From NCBI GenBank assembly GCA_026214975.1, contig CM047809.1:28117477-28181476 (forward strand): a stretch of DNA of 64,000 nucleotides. The letters are read 5' to 3'. Positions 22,170-33,634 of this stretch are shown in pieces. Origin of the DNA: Gentiana macrophylla (taxonomy: Eukaryota > Streptophyta > Magnoliopsida > Gentianales > Gentianaceae). How positions within the stretch are numbered: position 1 is the stretch's first letter; every line of letters begins with the position of its first letter. The notes beneath the pieces are model-generated. The model saw only the letters and a list, made by a program, of their open reading frames with translations, was not told the DNA's origin and made no database searches. The translations under genes were made by a program, and so were the position numbers.

Positions 22170-24428
22170 CGTAACGCCCCCCCGTTCGGATACCGAGTCC
22201 TTACCCGGAAATAGAACGTTCGGCACGTATAATATAAAATAAATTCTATATTATACGTAAGTCTCTACTACGTCGTATCGAGTTTCGCATTTACGGAAGC
22301 TAAAAGACTCGGGTATAGTTTTTTTTTTTTTTTTTTTTACATGATAAGAATGAAAACACAATCATACTAAAGATAGAAAAGATATCTTACAACCACGATA
22401 TATAAACTTTACAACAGTACGGTGTCTTAAAAGATTAACAACTAGTATCTTGCAATAATTCAAAGAAATACAACAAGTCTTGAAATGGAATTGCAACATA
22501 ATTTTTTGAAGGAAATAACATAGTCTATAAATATCAAAAGAACAAGATAAAAGCATCAAAGGTCGTCTTCAAAATCCTCATCGAACTCCAGTTCAACTCG
22601 TTTCATCTTCTCAATCCCCAAACACAACAAACATGCATTTGAGGTAAGTACAAACGTGCTTAGCAAGAAATGCTAAGCTGCATTGCATTAACTAGATTTC
22701 ACAAAGAAAGGTTTACATTGTTATTAAGTTATCTTTATTTGACCGACTCAATTCTAGGGTTCACTTCATGCTCATCAACATGTTGTGACTAAACGTTTCT
22801 AGCTTAACTCAGGTTTGTTACACCGGCACTCAAGGGCACTACGCATGGTGCTACCCACCACGAGGTATCATTTGCAACATATTGGCGGATCACACCAATA
22901 TCCACGGGGGAAAGCCCGATAGTGTGCACGTTCGGCGAAGTCCCACTACCATTTAGCCGTTTATAGGCCAGTAGAGTTATTCACTTTATCTGACCGCCCA
23001 CACATCGCGATATAGACAAGTGCCTTACCAAGAGTGTTACGATGTTTAGTCTTTTACTATACACTTATGTAATTTATTAATCATTAACTAGTCATCTTTA
23101 GTGTTTTCAAGGTAAAAGCTCACTTAGCAATTCTACTCCCTCACTTAGACTCTAGACACAACACCTTAAATACGTACATAGACATTGATGAATACTAATT
23201 CATCAAAGCACAAGCCATTCATACCCTTCCGACGGTCCCGAACTTCAACTCTATGGAAGAGTACATTCGGTGCCGGAACTAAACGCATCAGAAGCTTAAT
23301 CGAGGATTGTTCATGTTTAATTAATGTTACTAAATCATGCAACAACATCAAAGACTCATACCATTGCTTAAACAACCTATTTATCAAAAACAGGGGCAAT
23401 GTGCGCACATTCTAGGGGAATGTGTGCACATTGGGCAAAAATTTACATTCAGCCCTGCCAGTGTGTGCACATTCCTGGAATGTGCGCACACTCCAGAAGC
23501 TGTACATTCAGCCTTAAAAATGTGCGCACACAGCTAGTCAATGTGCGCACACAAAAGGCACAAAACTCTCTAAACACGTTTTTCTTCACCCTTTTCGATT
23601 TCTAACCCAAACCAAACATGTTTAACATCAATCTCAACATCATAACAACAGAAAATCTCTACTTTAACATCACATAGCACCAAGCACTTGCATAACCACA
23701 TTTAGACATGATTTCAACATCAAATCACTCCCAAAACAAGGTCCTAACTTCTTCAAACCATAATTAACACAATGGAGAAGATTTTCTTACCATTCAAAAC
23801 ACAACTCCAAGAAACACTGCAGAAAATTGCAGGCACTCCCCAAGGACTCCAATAAAACCCTATCCAATCCGTAACCAATCCAAGAACCGATTAGGATTAA
23901 GGTTTCTAACACTCAAAGCTACGAATTTAACAACTCTCTACAACCAGGCATGATCAAACGTGATGAAACCAAGATTAGGGTTAAATTCTTACCTTGACAA
24001 AACTTGGATATCTTGGTATCAAAACGATTCTTGAAATCTCACGATGCTCCTGCCGCATGATTTAAATCGAAATCGGAGTAAAACGAATCGTGAATTTGAA
24101 GAAGCCTCTTCTCCTTCTTCTTGCTTGCTCTCAAAACACAGATTTAACGTAAAAGCTTTCTCAACTCCTTGTTAACCCCTTTTGATTAGTGGGAGGTTAT
24201 TTCCCAATTATAACCTCCCACTAATTAAAAAAAGAATTAACTACCCTTAAATTCCACTTAGTACAATTCAGTCCCAAGGAAGAATATATGTACATATTCG
24301 AATATATATATATATATATAAATAAACTTATATTAAATTATAAACTTTAATTCCCTAAAAAGATAAACATAATATTTCGTTCTCGCAAAATGACACGTCT
24401 GCTCTTTCCCGAGAATCGGAATATTACA
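22170..24428 (-). repeat. Full-length Tekay-like LTR (about 2.26 kb)
   Basis: The left edge GTAACGCCCC lacks the usual TG (CG instead). The right edge ATATTACA is followed by the polypurine tract. Long LTRs of this size are usual for Tekay/Del. It holds an A/T tract near 22320 with expanded T run, a TA run at 24303-24320, and a palindrome cluster at 23400-23551. In the array it serves as 3' LTR of the main copy and as 5' LTR of the collapsed second copy. Confidence 0.88.
23400..23551. promoter_or_regulatory. Cluster of six palindromic TGTGYGCACA motifs in the LTR
   Basis: TGTGCGCACA occurs at 23400, 23481, 23521 and 23542, and TGTGTGCACA at 23421 and 23462. Starts are spaced 21, 41, 19, 40 and 21 bases. 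The motifs sit within an imperfect 60 bp tandem repeat that also repeats TACATTCAGCC. The sequence facts are direct. A role as sites for a dimeric DNA-binding protein in the LTR promoter region is inference. Confidence 0.6.
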
Positions 24429-24447
24429 TTCCTCCCCCCTTAAGAGG
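24429..24447 (-). promoter_or_regulatory. Polypurine tract of the Tekay-like element
   Basis: The minus strand reads CTCTTAAGGGGGGAGGAA directly before the LTR start TGTAATATTCC. Location and purine content fit the plus-strand primer. Confidence 0.75.
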
Positions 24448-25850
24448 AGTTTCGTCCTCGAAACTTGAACATACCTGGTAAGTTCAAAAAGTCTGGAAAC
24501 TCTGTGATCATATCATCTTCCACTTCCCAAGTTGCTTCGTTTACTGTGTGGTTGCTCCACTGTACTAATACCAAAGGAATCATCCGCCTCTTGATCATAT
24601 TTTCCTTCCTATCCAAAATCTTAACCGGTTTTTCATCATATGCGAGGTTATCTTGAAGGATCTCCGGATCAACTGTGGATTCAACATCCAACTTCGTTAA
24701 ACATTTCTTCAACATCGAGACATGGAACACATTGTGAACTCTTGACATAGATTCCGGTAGCTTAAGCTTATAAGCTAACGGTCCAACTCTCTCGAGGATC
24801 TCAAAAGGTCCGACATACCTTGGACTTAGCTTTCCTTTTTGTCCAAATCGCTTAACTCCCTTCATTGGTGAAGCTCTCAAGTAAACTCTATCACCAACAT
24901 CGAACTCTAAAGGTCTTCTACGGACATCAGCCCAACTTTTCTGGACGGTCTTGTGTGGCTTTCAAGTTCTTCTTAACCAACAAAACTCTTTCCTTAGCTT
25001 GTTCAACCAATTCGGCCCGGTAAGCTGCTTCTCTCCAACTTCATCCCAAAACAACGGCGTTCGACATCTTCTACCATAAAGAGCTTCAAACGGCGGCATT
25101 CCCAAACTTGCATGATAACTGTTGTTGTAAGAGAACTCAGCCACGGGTAGATAATCATCCCATGATCCACCTACTTCAAAAACACATGCTCTTAACATAT
25201 CCTCAAGTGTTTGGATTGTTCTTTCCGATTGTCCATCCGTTTGAGGTGAAAAGTCAGACTCAAATCCAACGTTGTGCCCAAAGCCTTCTCGCAAACTCTT
25301 CCAAAACCGACTAATAAACCGGCACATCACGATCGATACAATTGAGACAGGGGACTCCATGTAGTTTCACAATATTGTCCAAATAAAGTGTGGTCATCTT
25401 CTTCAATGACATATCCACTTTGGTTGGTAAGAAATGAGCCGACTTTGTTAGTCTATCCACAATGACCCATATCATATCATGCCCACTCTTAGTCCTTGAA
25501 ACCGGTGATAAAATCCATTGTAATCTTATCCCATTTCCACTGGGGATGTCCAAAGGTTTAAGCATACCTCCTGGTTTCCTATGCTCGCCTTTGACTTTTT
25601 GACACGTATCACATTCACCCACAAACTTAGCTATTTCCAATTTCATTGAAGGCCACCAAAACGTTCCTTCAAATCCCTATACATCTTTGTAGCTCCTGGG
25701 TGGATCTATAAAAGCTATCCTATGTGCTTCATCCATGACTCTCTGTCTTAAGTCTCCAACATTAGGCACACATAATCGATCTTGGTACCAAAGGTTCCCA
25801 TTCTTATCTAGGACATAGCCAATGTAGGCTTTTCTTTAGCAACTCGCTTC
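24440..25850 (-). pseudogene. Chromovirus integrase with C-terminal chromodomain
   Basis: Minus-strand pieces in several frames encode the zinc-binding end (CDTCQKVKGEHRKPGG, about 25600) and the core with Asp in WVIVDRLTKSAHF. Another frame has SDFSPQTDGQSERTIQTLED, containing the catalytic Glu, then YNNSYHASLGMPPFEALYGRRCRTP. The GPFEILERVGPLAYKL module and a chromodomain-like tail follow (IPLVLVQWSNHTVNEATWEVE, about 24520). In chromoviruses the chromodomain can direct integration to certain chromatin. Frameshifts near 25350, 24960 and 24890 break the protein. Confidence 0.88.
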
Positions 25851-25854
25851 AAAT

Positions 25855-27819
25855 CTACCAAGGTGGGTCTTCATCTTGTTTACCCCGAATATCATCCATC
25901 AACTCTGACCTAGCCAACAACGGTGCCACAAACTGTTGATTCCCAAACTGAGCAAAACTCCGGATTTTCAGCCCATCTAACTGCTCTGCCACATCTTCAA
26001 ACCCTGAAACTGCAAACACTGGCTTCCTACTCAACGCATCTGCGACCACATTTGCTTTACCCGGATGGTACTGAATATCCATGTCATAATCCTTCACGAA
26101 CTCTAACCATCTTCGCTGCCTCATATTCAAATTCTCTTGAGTGAAGAAATATTTTAAACTCTTGTGGTCCGTGAAGATTCTTGCCTGGACTCCGTACAAG
26201 TAGTGCCTCCAAGTCTTTAAGGCAAACACTACCGCTGCCAACTCTAAGTCATGTGTTGGGTAGTTCTTCTCGTGTATCTTTAGCTGTCTAGATGCATAGG
26301 CTATTACTTTTCCCCTTTGCATCAACACACAACCTAAACCTTGTCCCGAAGCATCGGTGTACACATCATAATTATCAAAGATCTCTGGAACTGTCAAGAC
26401 TGGTGTTGTAGTCAATCTATCCTTCAGAGTCTGAAAAGATGTCTCACACTCACTAGTCCATTCAAACTTCACATTCTTTTGTGTAAGTTTGGTGAGTGGT
26501 GTGGCTATTTTGGAAAAGTCTTGCACGAACTTCCTGTAGTATCCGGCTAACCCCAGAAAACTTCTTACTTCTGAAACTGTAGCAGGTCTTGGCCACTTCT
26601 CAACCGCTTCTATCTTTGCAGGGTCTACTTGTATACCATCTCCAGATATCACATGTCCCAGAAAACTGACTTGCTTCAACCAAAACTCACATTTCGAAAA
26701 CTTAGCAAACAACTGTTTCTCTTTCAAGGTCTTCAACACTATTCTTAAGTGTTCTTCATGTTCTTTCTCATCCTTTGAGTAGATAAGGATATCATCTATG
26801 AATACTATCACAAACTTATCCAAATATGGCATGAAAACATGTTGCATCAAATCCATGAATGCTGAAGGAGCATTAGTGAGTCCAAAAGGCATAACCAAGA
26901 ACTCATAATGTCCATACCTTGTACTAAAAGCCGTCTTAGGTATGTCTGCCACTTTAATCTTCAACTGATGGTAACCAGACCTAATATCAATCTTAGAAAA
27001 CACTCTCTTTCCTCAGAATCGATTAAACAAGTCATCTATCCTTGGTAGTGGATACTTGTTCTTGATGGTGAGGTTGTTCAAGGCTCTATAATCTATACAC
27101 ATTCTCATGCTACCATCATTCTTCTTAACAAACAACACAGGGGCTCCCCACGGTGAAGTACTTGGCTGAATTATATTCCTTTCTAACATATCTTTTAGCT
27201 GAGCTTTCAATTCTTTTAATTCAGCCGGTGCCATCCTATATGGTGCTTTTGCTACTGGTGCTGCCCCCGGTACTAACTTGATTTCAAACTCAATTTCCAT
27301 ATCCGGCATATTGCCTGGTAACTCATCCGGAAATACCTCGGGGTATTCTCTTGCTATAGGGGTTTCATCCAACTTAGGCTTAACTTGCTCTACATCCATT
27401 GCATACAACAAGTAGCCTTCACAACCTTTGTGACATGCTCTTATAGCCTTAACCGTTGAGATTATCGGATGACGCTTCTTACTTGGCTTGTACATGTTAC
27501 CTTGAAAGGTCTTAGAAGATTTTCCCGGCACCTTAAAGGTTACTCTCTTTTCTCTACAGTCCAAGTGAACAAAGTTCTTGGACAACCAGTCTATTCCCAA
27601 GATAACATCAAAGTCCGCAAAGTCCAACACTGTAAGGTCACTCTTGCAACGGTAAGATCCTACACGAATGTCTACTTGAGGTATCAACTTTGTCACTTTA
27701 GTAACTCTTCCTAACGGTGTAGTTATTTCCAAAGTGTTCCTTAAAGCTTCCATGGGTATGTTTATTTTCTTAGCAACCTTAGAAGACACAAAAGTGCTAG
27801 ATGCTCCGGTATCAAACAA
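25855..27819 (-). pseudogene. Gypsy protease, reverse transcriptase and RNase H with one internal stop
   Basis: Residues at 27819-27500 hold the protease DTGASSTFV motif and VILGIDWL. The RT follows with [27 protein letters not shown] and [13 protein letters not shown] at about 27010-27012 interrupts NRF-GKR. The next frame, same register, begins [12 protein letters not shown] (catalytic Asp), [24 protein letters not shown] (catalytic pair) and [11 protein letters not shown]. RNase H has [32 protein letters not shown] and ADALSRK. Apart from that single stop the region is long and well kept, so this copy is not very old. Confidence 0.93.
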
Positions 27820-27927
27820 AGCCTTAACTGCTATATTGTCTAATATTATCGTACCTAAAAATGTAAATTCATTTATTTTAATACAACTATAACATGATTT
27901 AACATGTCATAATAGTACTTGAATAAC

Positions 27928-29183
27928 TTAGAATGAACAAATTAAAGTACCTGAGATAACATTGTCATCTGGCTCCACAATCTCTGACTCCATAGCAAAA
28001 ACTCGAACCGGTCGGCTTGAATTTCCTCTTCCGCTTGCTTGACCCTGACTTTCTTTACCTCCCTTGGTTGGACAATTCCTTGCAAAATGTCCAGGATCTC
28101 CACAGTAGTAACAACTGCCTGTGTTAACCTTACATTCACCCGAATGATGTCTCTTGCATTTCTGACAAGGGTGCACTTCTTGCGACGGTGTCGCTGAAAG
28201 ATCTTCGACGTCTTCTTCACATTCTCACTTGGGGTCTTTGCCCGACTAGTTCCTTGACTCGTCCCAAATGTTCTCTTAGCACCAACTATCACCGAAGGCC
28301 TTTTCTTAAAAGTTTCAACTTCGATGGCCTTGTTTAATAATTCTGCCATATTCCTTGGTGTAGCTCCCATCATACCGGCTTGTATCTCACGAGATAATCC
28401 ATTCTTATAGAGGGCCATTTTCTTTTCTTCAACTCTCATGATTTCAGGATAGAACCTTCCCAACTCGTTGAAACGATTGGTGTATTGAGACACGGTCGTG
28501 TATTGACCTTGACTATGTTTTAGAAACAAACTTGCTTGATTTGCCTGAACCGCGGGTGGATAGTACTCATTGTAGAAAAGTTCCTTGAATTCTTTCCAAT
28601 CCTTAATCTTACCTCGGCTGCTCTTCATTGCATCAAACCAACTCTCCGCCGTACTCAACAAAAAACCCGCAGCTAACTGAGCCATCTCTGTTTCAGGCAC
28701 CTTCATATTTCGACATGCCTTTTCAAAGCTCCTCAACCACATCTCAGCCTTGAGTGGTTCTACATTTCCATGAAAGTCTAGCATACGGTTTCTTTTCAGC
28801 CTAGTGTGCCAATCCACGGGTGGTGCCTGCTCAAACGCTTGTGGTCTAACCGGAGGGCAAACAGGTGGGTAACCATAGGGTACATGTGGTGCTTGAGGTG
28901 GATAAGGTGGTGGATAAACTTCTGTCACTGGTGGTGGTACAAAACCCGCTGGAATATCACTTACCATCGTAAACTGAACCGAACTTCCCACATTCCATTG
29001 TGAAGGTTGCTCCTGGTGAGATCGCGGTGTGGGGGTCACAGTATGAGAGGGTGGTGAGTAGCTCGGGTGAGGCGAAGGATTCTGCCTCACAAAGCCTCTT
29101 CCTACAACCGGTGTAGTATTGCCTGCCTCTGGTCTAGTTCCTGAACTTCCAGCCCCATGAACATCTCTTCTCATTGTCACCAT
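27928..29183 (-). pseudogene. Tekay-like gag with zinc knuckle, frameshifted
   Basis: The frame starts MVTMRRDVHGAGSSG, 80-odd bases downstream of the primer site. The capsid region has DWHTRLKRNRMLDFHGN, AEMWLRSFEKACRNM, AESWFDAMKSS and FNELGRFYPEIM. A frameshift at about 28190 separates it from the nucleocapsid motif CYYCGDPGHFARNC (CX2CX4HX4C) at about 28070-28110, preceded by CQKCKRHHSGEC. The first 100 residues are duplicated at 21772-22075. Confidence 0.9.
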
Positions 29184-29264
29184 TCTGAAAGATCAAGAAG
29201 ATCAGAATGCTACTAAGTGATCTAAAGAAACTTATCTCAAGAGAGGAATTCTAAAGGACGCTTT

Positions 29265-29276
29265 GCTCTGATACCA
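29265..29276 (-). promoter_or_regulatory. Primer-binding site of the Tekay-like element
   Basis: The minus strand reads TGGTATCAGAGC, an exact initiator tRNA-Met complement, two bases from the LTR edge. Confidence 0.85.
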
Positions 29277-29278
29277 AC

Positions 29279-30074
29279 TGTAACGCCCCGTTCCCGGATA
29301 CCGAGTCCTTACCCGGAAATAGAACGTTCGGCACGTATAATATAAAATAAATTCTATATTATACGTAAGCCTCTACTACGTCGTATCGAGTTTCGCATTT
29401 ACGGAAGCTAAAAGACTCGGGTATAGTTTTTTTTTGTACATGATAAGAATGAAAACACAATCATACTAAAGATAGAAAAGATATCTTACAACCACGATAT
29501 ATAAACTTTACAACAGTACGGTGTCTTAAAAGATAAACAACTAGTATCTTGCAATAATTCAAAGAAATACAACAAGTCTTGAAATGGAAATGCAACATAA
29601 TTTTTGAAGGAAATAACATAGTCTAGAAATATCAAAAGAACAAGATAAAAGCATCAAAGGTCGTCTTCAAAATCCTCATCGAACTCCAGTTCAACCTGTT
29701 CATCTTCTCAATCCCCAAACACAACAAACATGCATTTGAGGTAAGTACAAACGTACTTAGCAAGAAACAGAAGCTATTGCATTAACTAGATTTCACAAAG
29801 AAAGGTTTACATTGTTATTAAGTTATCTTTATTTGACGGTCTCAATTCTAGGGTTCACTTCATGCTCATCAACCTGTTGTGACTAAACGTTTCTAGCTTA
29901 ACTCAGGTTTGTTACACCGGCACTCAAGGGCACTACGCATGGTGCTACCCACCACGAGGTATCATTTACAACATATTGGCGGATCACACCAATATCCACG
30001 GGGGAAAGCCCGATAGTGTGCACGTTCGGCGAAGTCCCACTACCATTTAGCCGTTTATAGGCCAGTAGAGTTAA
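29279..30074 (-). repeat. Truncated 5' LTR of the Tekay-like element
   Basis: It matches the first 795 bp of the left LTR. It then stops abruptly after GGCCAGTAGAGTTA, where the other copies continue TTCACTTTATCTGACC. The missing outer part includes the promoter side, so the element could not be transcribed from its own 5' LTR. Confidence 0.85.
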
Positions 30075-30977
30075 GAAGTTCGTTAACTGTCATTAATTTT
30101 AATAATAAAAATTTAAAATACATTTTGACGGCCATTAATAAAATAGTTGTAAAGTAATAAAAAAATAAGTGAATATACAATAAATTAGGGGTAAACTGAA
30201 TAAAAGTTATTGGGAGGGACAAGTACACTGGTGGTACCAACCCTAGGAATTCCAACAACTGCTGGGAGTTAATCATCAAAGTTATGGAATTAATTTCCCA
30301 TGTTCAACAAACATTTTTCATCTATTTTCAGCCTTCTTAAAACCCCTTTAACACAATTTCTCACCTTTCATCTCCACACTCGTACTCTTTTCCCTCAAGT
30401 ATCTGCAGCATATCTTAGGCAAAAAACAGGTGAATTCAAGTGTCCAAACAGCAAGCTAAGATGAGGTTTGCTCAGTAACTTTCTTAGTTCTCTCTTGACG
30501 TTTAAACACTGTTTACCGGTTATTTGTGGTCATTCATCTAGTTTATAAGTTTTTTAGACGAGACTCATAGTATCGAAAGGTGGAGAAGAACTGTTTGGAC
30601 CACACATGTAGTTAGATTTGTCAGAGAAGATGTGTGGACTCACGTATTCTTATAAGAGAGCAACGATCCTGATTTTCCACAATGGAGTCTGGTGAAAGTA
30701 GGTTACGGATTTTCAGAAACATGAATAGTGATATTATGTTTTCTGAGATTTTCATGATGATGTCAAAATCAGGGCATGAACCCAACAATAGCTGAATAAT
30801 TTAACATGTGCTTAATGGTATCATTATCATTATTATGATTTTAGTTTCTGGTTTTCTATAGTAGAAGGCTTCATGATTTGAAATTGTAGATTCGGATCAT
30901 GATTGAACGATTCGGATCCGGGTTATTGGGTAAAATCCGGATCGGGTCTTTAAAATATGGATCCGCCCCTGATTGAG
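30075..30977. other. Unassigned AT-rich stretch
   Basis: No convincing coding region. Near 30955 the sequence ATGGATCCGCCCCTG resembles one terminus of the CAGGGGCGGA hAT MITEs, but no matching left end with an 8 bp duplication was found. Confidence 0.45.
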
Positions 30978-30995
30978 ACTAATGTTACGTTATTT

Positions 30996-31189
30996 TTTTT
31001 TAATTACAATTGAAAGAAACTATAACTATTTACAACCACAATTGTGGACTAACACCCATATATTGTGAGAATAACTTTCCTAAAGAGGAAACTACACTGG
31101 AAGCAAATTTCGCTTCCAGAAGGATTCGAACCTGAGACCTCAAGGTCTCAGGGCCTCACCTCTAGCCAGTTGAGTTAGGCCCCATTGGC
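30996..31189 (-). mobile_element. tRNA-derived SINE with A tail
   Basis: On the minus strand a tRNA-like head holds an A-box-like CTCAACTGGCTAGAGG and a B box GGTTCGAATCC (about 31120-31180). The other end is an A run (T run on plus at 30992-31001). An 18 bp target duplication with one mismatch flanks it: ACTAATGTTACGTTATTT at 30978-30995 and ACTAATGTTACATTATTT at 31190-31207. At 194 bp and non-coding, it relies on LINE enzymes for movement. Confidence 0.82.
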
Positions 31190-31293
31190 ACTAATGTTAC
31201 ATTATTTACCGATGCATTTTTCCTCGTTCGAACAGGCCATGTGCTTTCGCAACAACTATATACTTGATTAACAAGCTTCCCACCCAAACTATT

Positions 31294-31466
31294 TGTTAAG
31301 GATCAAGCGTTTACCGTTGTACTAAAACCAATTGGTGTTAGTAAATGCGCAATCAATGTGTCTAACACTTGCACAAATTTTTTTTTATTTTAATAATGTT
31401 CCAACCAGGGTTCGATTTCATGACCTCTGGCTCTGATACCATGTTAAGGATCAAGCGCTTACCGTG
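31294..31466 (-). mobile_element. Second TRIM copy, minus orientation, 5' LTR truncated
   Basis: The 74 bp repeat at 31294-31367 (TGTTAAGGATCAAGCG...CTAACA) is followed by a 74 bp internal part. That part ends with the complement of TGGTATCAGAGCCAGAGG (about 31425-31441). The second repeat starts at 31442 but is cut after 25 bases by the LTR element beginning at 31467. Sequence matches the TRIM at 12552-12901, including ACCAATTGG and the GTTCGAT internal motif. Confidence 0.78.
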
Positions 31467-32593
31467 TGTTAGAGATAAATGTTACATGAGATAAATATGG
31501 AGTCAAAAATCAAAGAAGAGACATAGATGTTTGGTTTAAATAAATGGTTTATATTTGTTTTCTAAATTATTTAAAATTATATTATGATAAGACTTCTCTC
31601 TTTTATAAAGAGAAGTGGTGTAATCTTTTTATTCAATTCAATAAAACAGTTGTTCAGAGTTTCCGTCTGCGTATTATGATTTTTTCTTTATGATATCAGA
31701 GACAGGGATGGGGGTTCGAATGCCTTGACATTGGTGAACCCTCGCCCGTTCTGTTCTTCCGCTCGGAAAAAAAAAAAGAAGACAAAATATCGTGTTTGCA
31801 TTTTGCATTTCTTTTGCACAAGGTTCTTCCGCTTGAAAAAAAAAAAAATATCGTGTCTGCATTTTGCATTTTTTTCCCCTTGTGATGCATTCATCAGTTA
31901 GCAACTTTTTTCAATAAAACAAGCGGCCATAATGATTTGTTTTTTTGGTCCATGCACATTGGTCTTTTAGAGATCATCTTTTTTTTAGGTTTTTTCTTCA
32001 ATAAATAAATAATCACTCTTGATATAACATATGATATTTTCATTTTCCATCTGTTCTATCTCTATTTCTTTTAATGCAATTCAAAAAAATACAGATCTAA
32101 GGCAACAATCATTGTCACAATGAAGAAAATTCTTCCGTCGGACGGTGCAATGCGGTAGAGCATGTTTACCACATCAGAAAGGATTGAACAGGTTTCTTGA
32201 CGATAACAACAACAAAATAGCCATGGGCTAAAAGCCAAGAGCCGAGAGCCCCAAGAGCCGGGAGCTAAAAGTCGTGGGTGTCAAAAAGTCGCGTATCATC
32301 ATTTTCATTGACCGACAAACGTCGCCTCCGACCCGGCACCGCTTATGGAGGAGGTATTAGAGATAAATGTTAGAGGAGATAAATATGGAGTAAAAAAAAA
32401 AAAAAAAAGATAGAGATGTTTGGTTTAAATAAATGGTTTATTTATTTATTTTAATAAGAAAGATTTTATCATCGATAATTATGAGATGAGATCCTTCCAA
32501 ATGTGCTTCCATAAAACCAATTTGAAACTCACAAAGCCGAGTTTCGAGCTTTTGGGAGAAAAAAAAATGAGAAAACAAAAAGAGCCAACGAAG

Positions 32594-33634
32594 CTAAAGA
32601 TCAAATATTTGCTTTTTCTTTCGAGTTCGAGTAGTCTTCTTAGCCGGAGTAAACTTTTCTTCAAACTCTATGTCCGAAATGTACTCACTCCACTGAGGTT
32701 TCGGGTCTAAACTCATATATCTGAGCTCCGCTTGGATAGAGGCTTGACTATGTATACTTGATGACTTTAGAGCTTGCTTTGTCGAAGGCATAGATAAGAT
32801 CTCGAACGGATTGCTTATTGGACAACCTTCAGAGTACTCTATCGCTTGCTTTACCGAACTAATTGGGGCAGCTAGAAGTACTCCCTCCTTAACAGTTGCA
32901 GAACCTTTTGTGATTGTTGGTACAACTTCAGGCCCTTGGTTTGCTGCAACATCAAGATTTTGAGAGCCATCATCCATTCGTGTAGTTAATGCCTTGCTAC
33001 CCGAGTTCTCAAAATTATTCTGATCATAGGATGCGAGACCCATATGTGCCTGATTTGATTTGTCAGCAGCAACCTTGCTTCCTTCAACCTTTTTTACTTC
33101 ATGGGCATGCTCCATTCCCTTAAGTTGAGTCCTGTTTATAGCAACCATTGGACCAGGAGCCGCTTGTGTCTTTACTGTGGCAAATTTCCGTGACCTGCAG
33201 CCTTTGTGACTAAAGAAGAAGCCAAATCAACTTCCTCAAAGGCAGCAGTAGCTGCAACATTATCAAGTTCAGTAGCTTTGGAAAATTTAGCCAAATCAAC
33301 TTCCTTATTTCTCTTGGCCACCATTTGATTTGCATCGAGAGTAGAAGAGAATGAAGTTGTAGCTACGCCTTGAAGTTTTACATGTGGAGGGGAATTAATT
33401 AAAGGATTAAAATGTTGTGTATAATGGCTCAGTTGATTCTGCTGCTCCCCTAAATTTCTGTCCCCCTCCAATTGTGAAGATTCATTCACAGTTTGTTGAT
33501 GTTGTTCAGAGTTAGAGGAGGATGGCTGCTTTTGCCTCCAAATCTGGGCTGGGGCCCCCGATGTTCCAGTTTTCCTAGCATTGTGCCCAGATTCTTGATT
33601 TTGATAGTCAGCATAATGAGCTTGTTGTGGATTT
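32594..33634 (-). pseudogene. LINE ORF1, C-terminal part
   Basis: From the LTR border at 33634 the minus strand reads QIWRQKQPSSSNSEQ, then a polar low-complexity region (33172-33489). After a frame change near 33150 it ends with WSEYISDIEFEEKFTPAKK and a basic tail RTRKKKQIFDL (32594). The composition is that of the long, poorly conserved tail of plant LINE ORF1 RNA-binding proteins. The zinc knuckle expected between this and the DUF4283 part is not visible. I assign it by position rather than by a domain of its own. Confidence 0.6.

Larger units (their letters stand above)
20781..30074 (-). mobile_element. Ty3/gypsy chromovirus (Tekay/Del-like) in a tandem LTR arrangement
   Basis: Read on the minus strand the order is: truncated 5' LTR (30074-29279), primer site, gag, protease, RT, RNase H, integrase with chromodomain, polypurine tract and full 2.26 kb LTR (24428-22170). 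A second primer site, a second gag N-terminus (22075-21772) and a partial LTR (21777-20781) follow. The full-length LTR, domain order and sequence motifs fit the Tekay/Del lineage. The right LTR is cut at 30074 and no target duplication can be found. The coding region is broken by at least one stop and several frameshifts. Confidence 0.9.

Noticed and set aside
30940..30975. GGATCCGCCCCTG as the right end of another hAT MITE
   Set aside because: No left terminus with a matching 8 bp duplication could be found upstream.
31120..31189. tRNA-like sequence with B box GGTTCGAATCC
   Set aside because: It is the head of a SINE: it continues into a non-tRNA body with an A tail and sits in an 18 bp target duplication.
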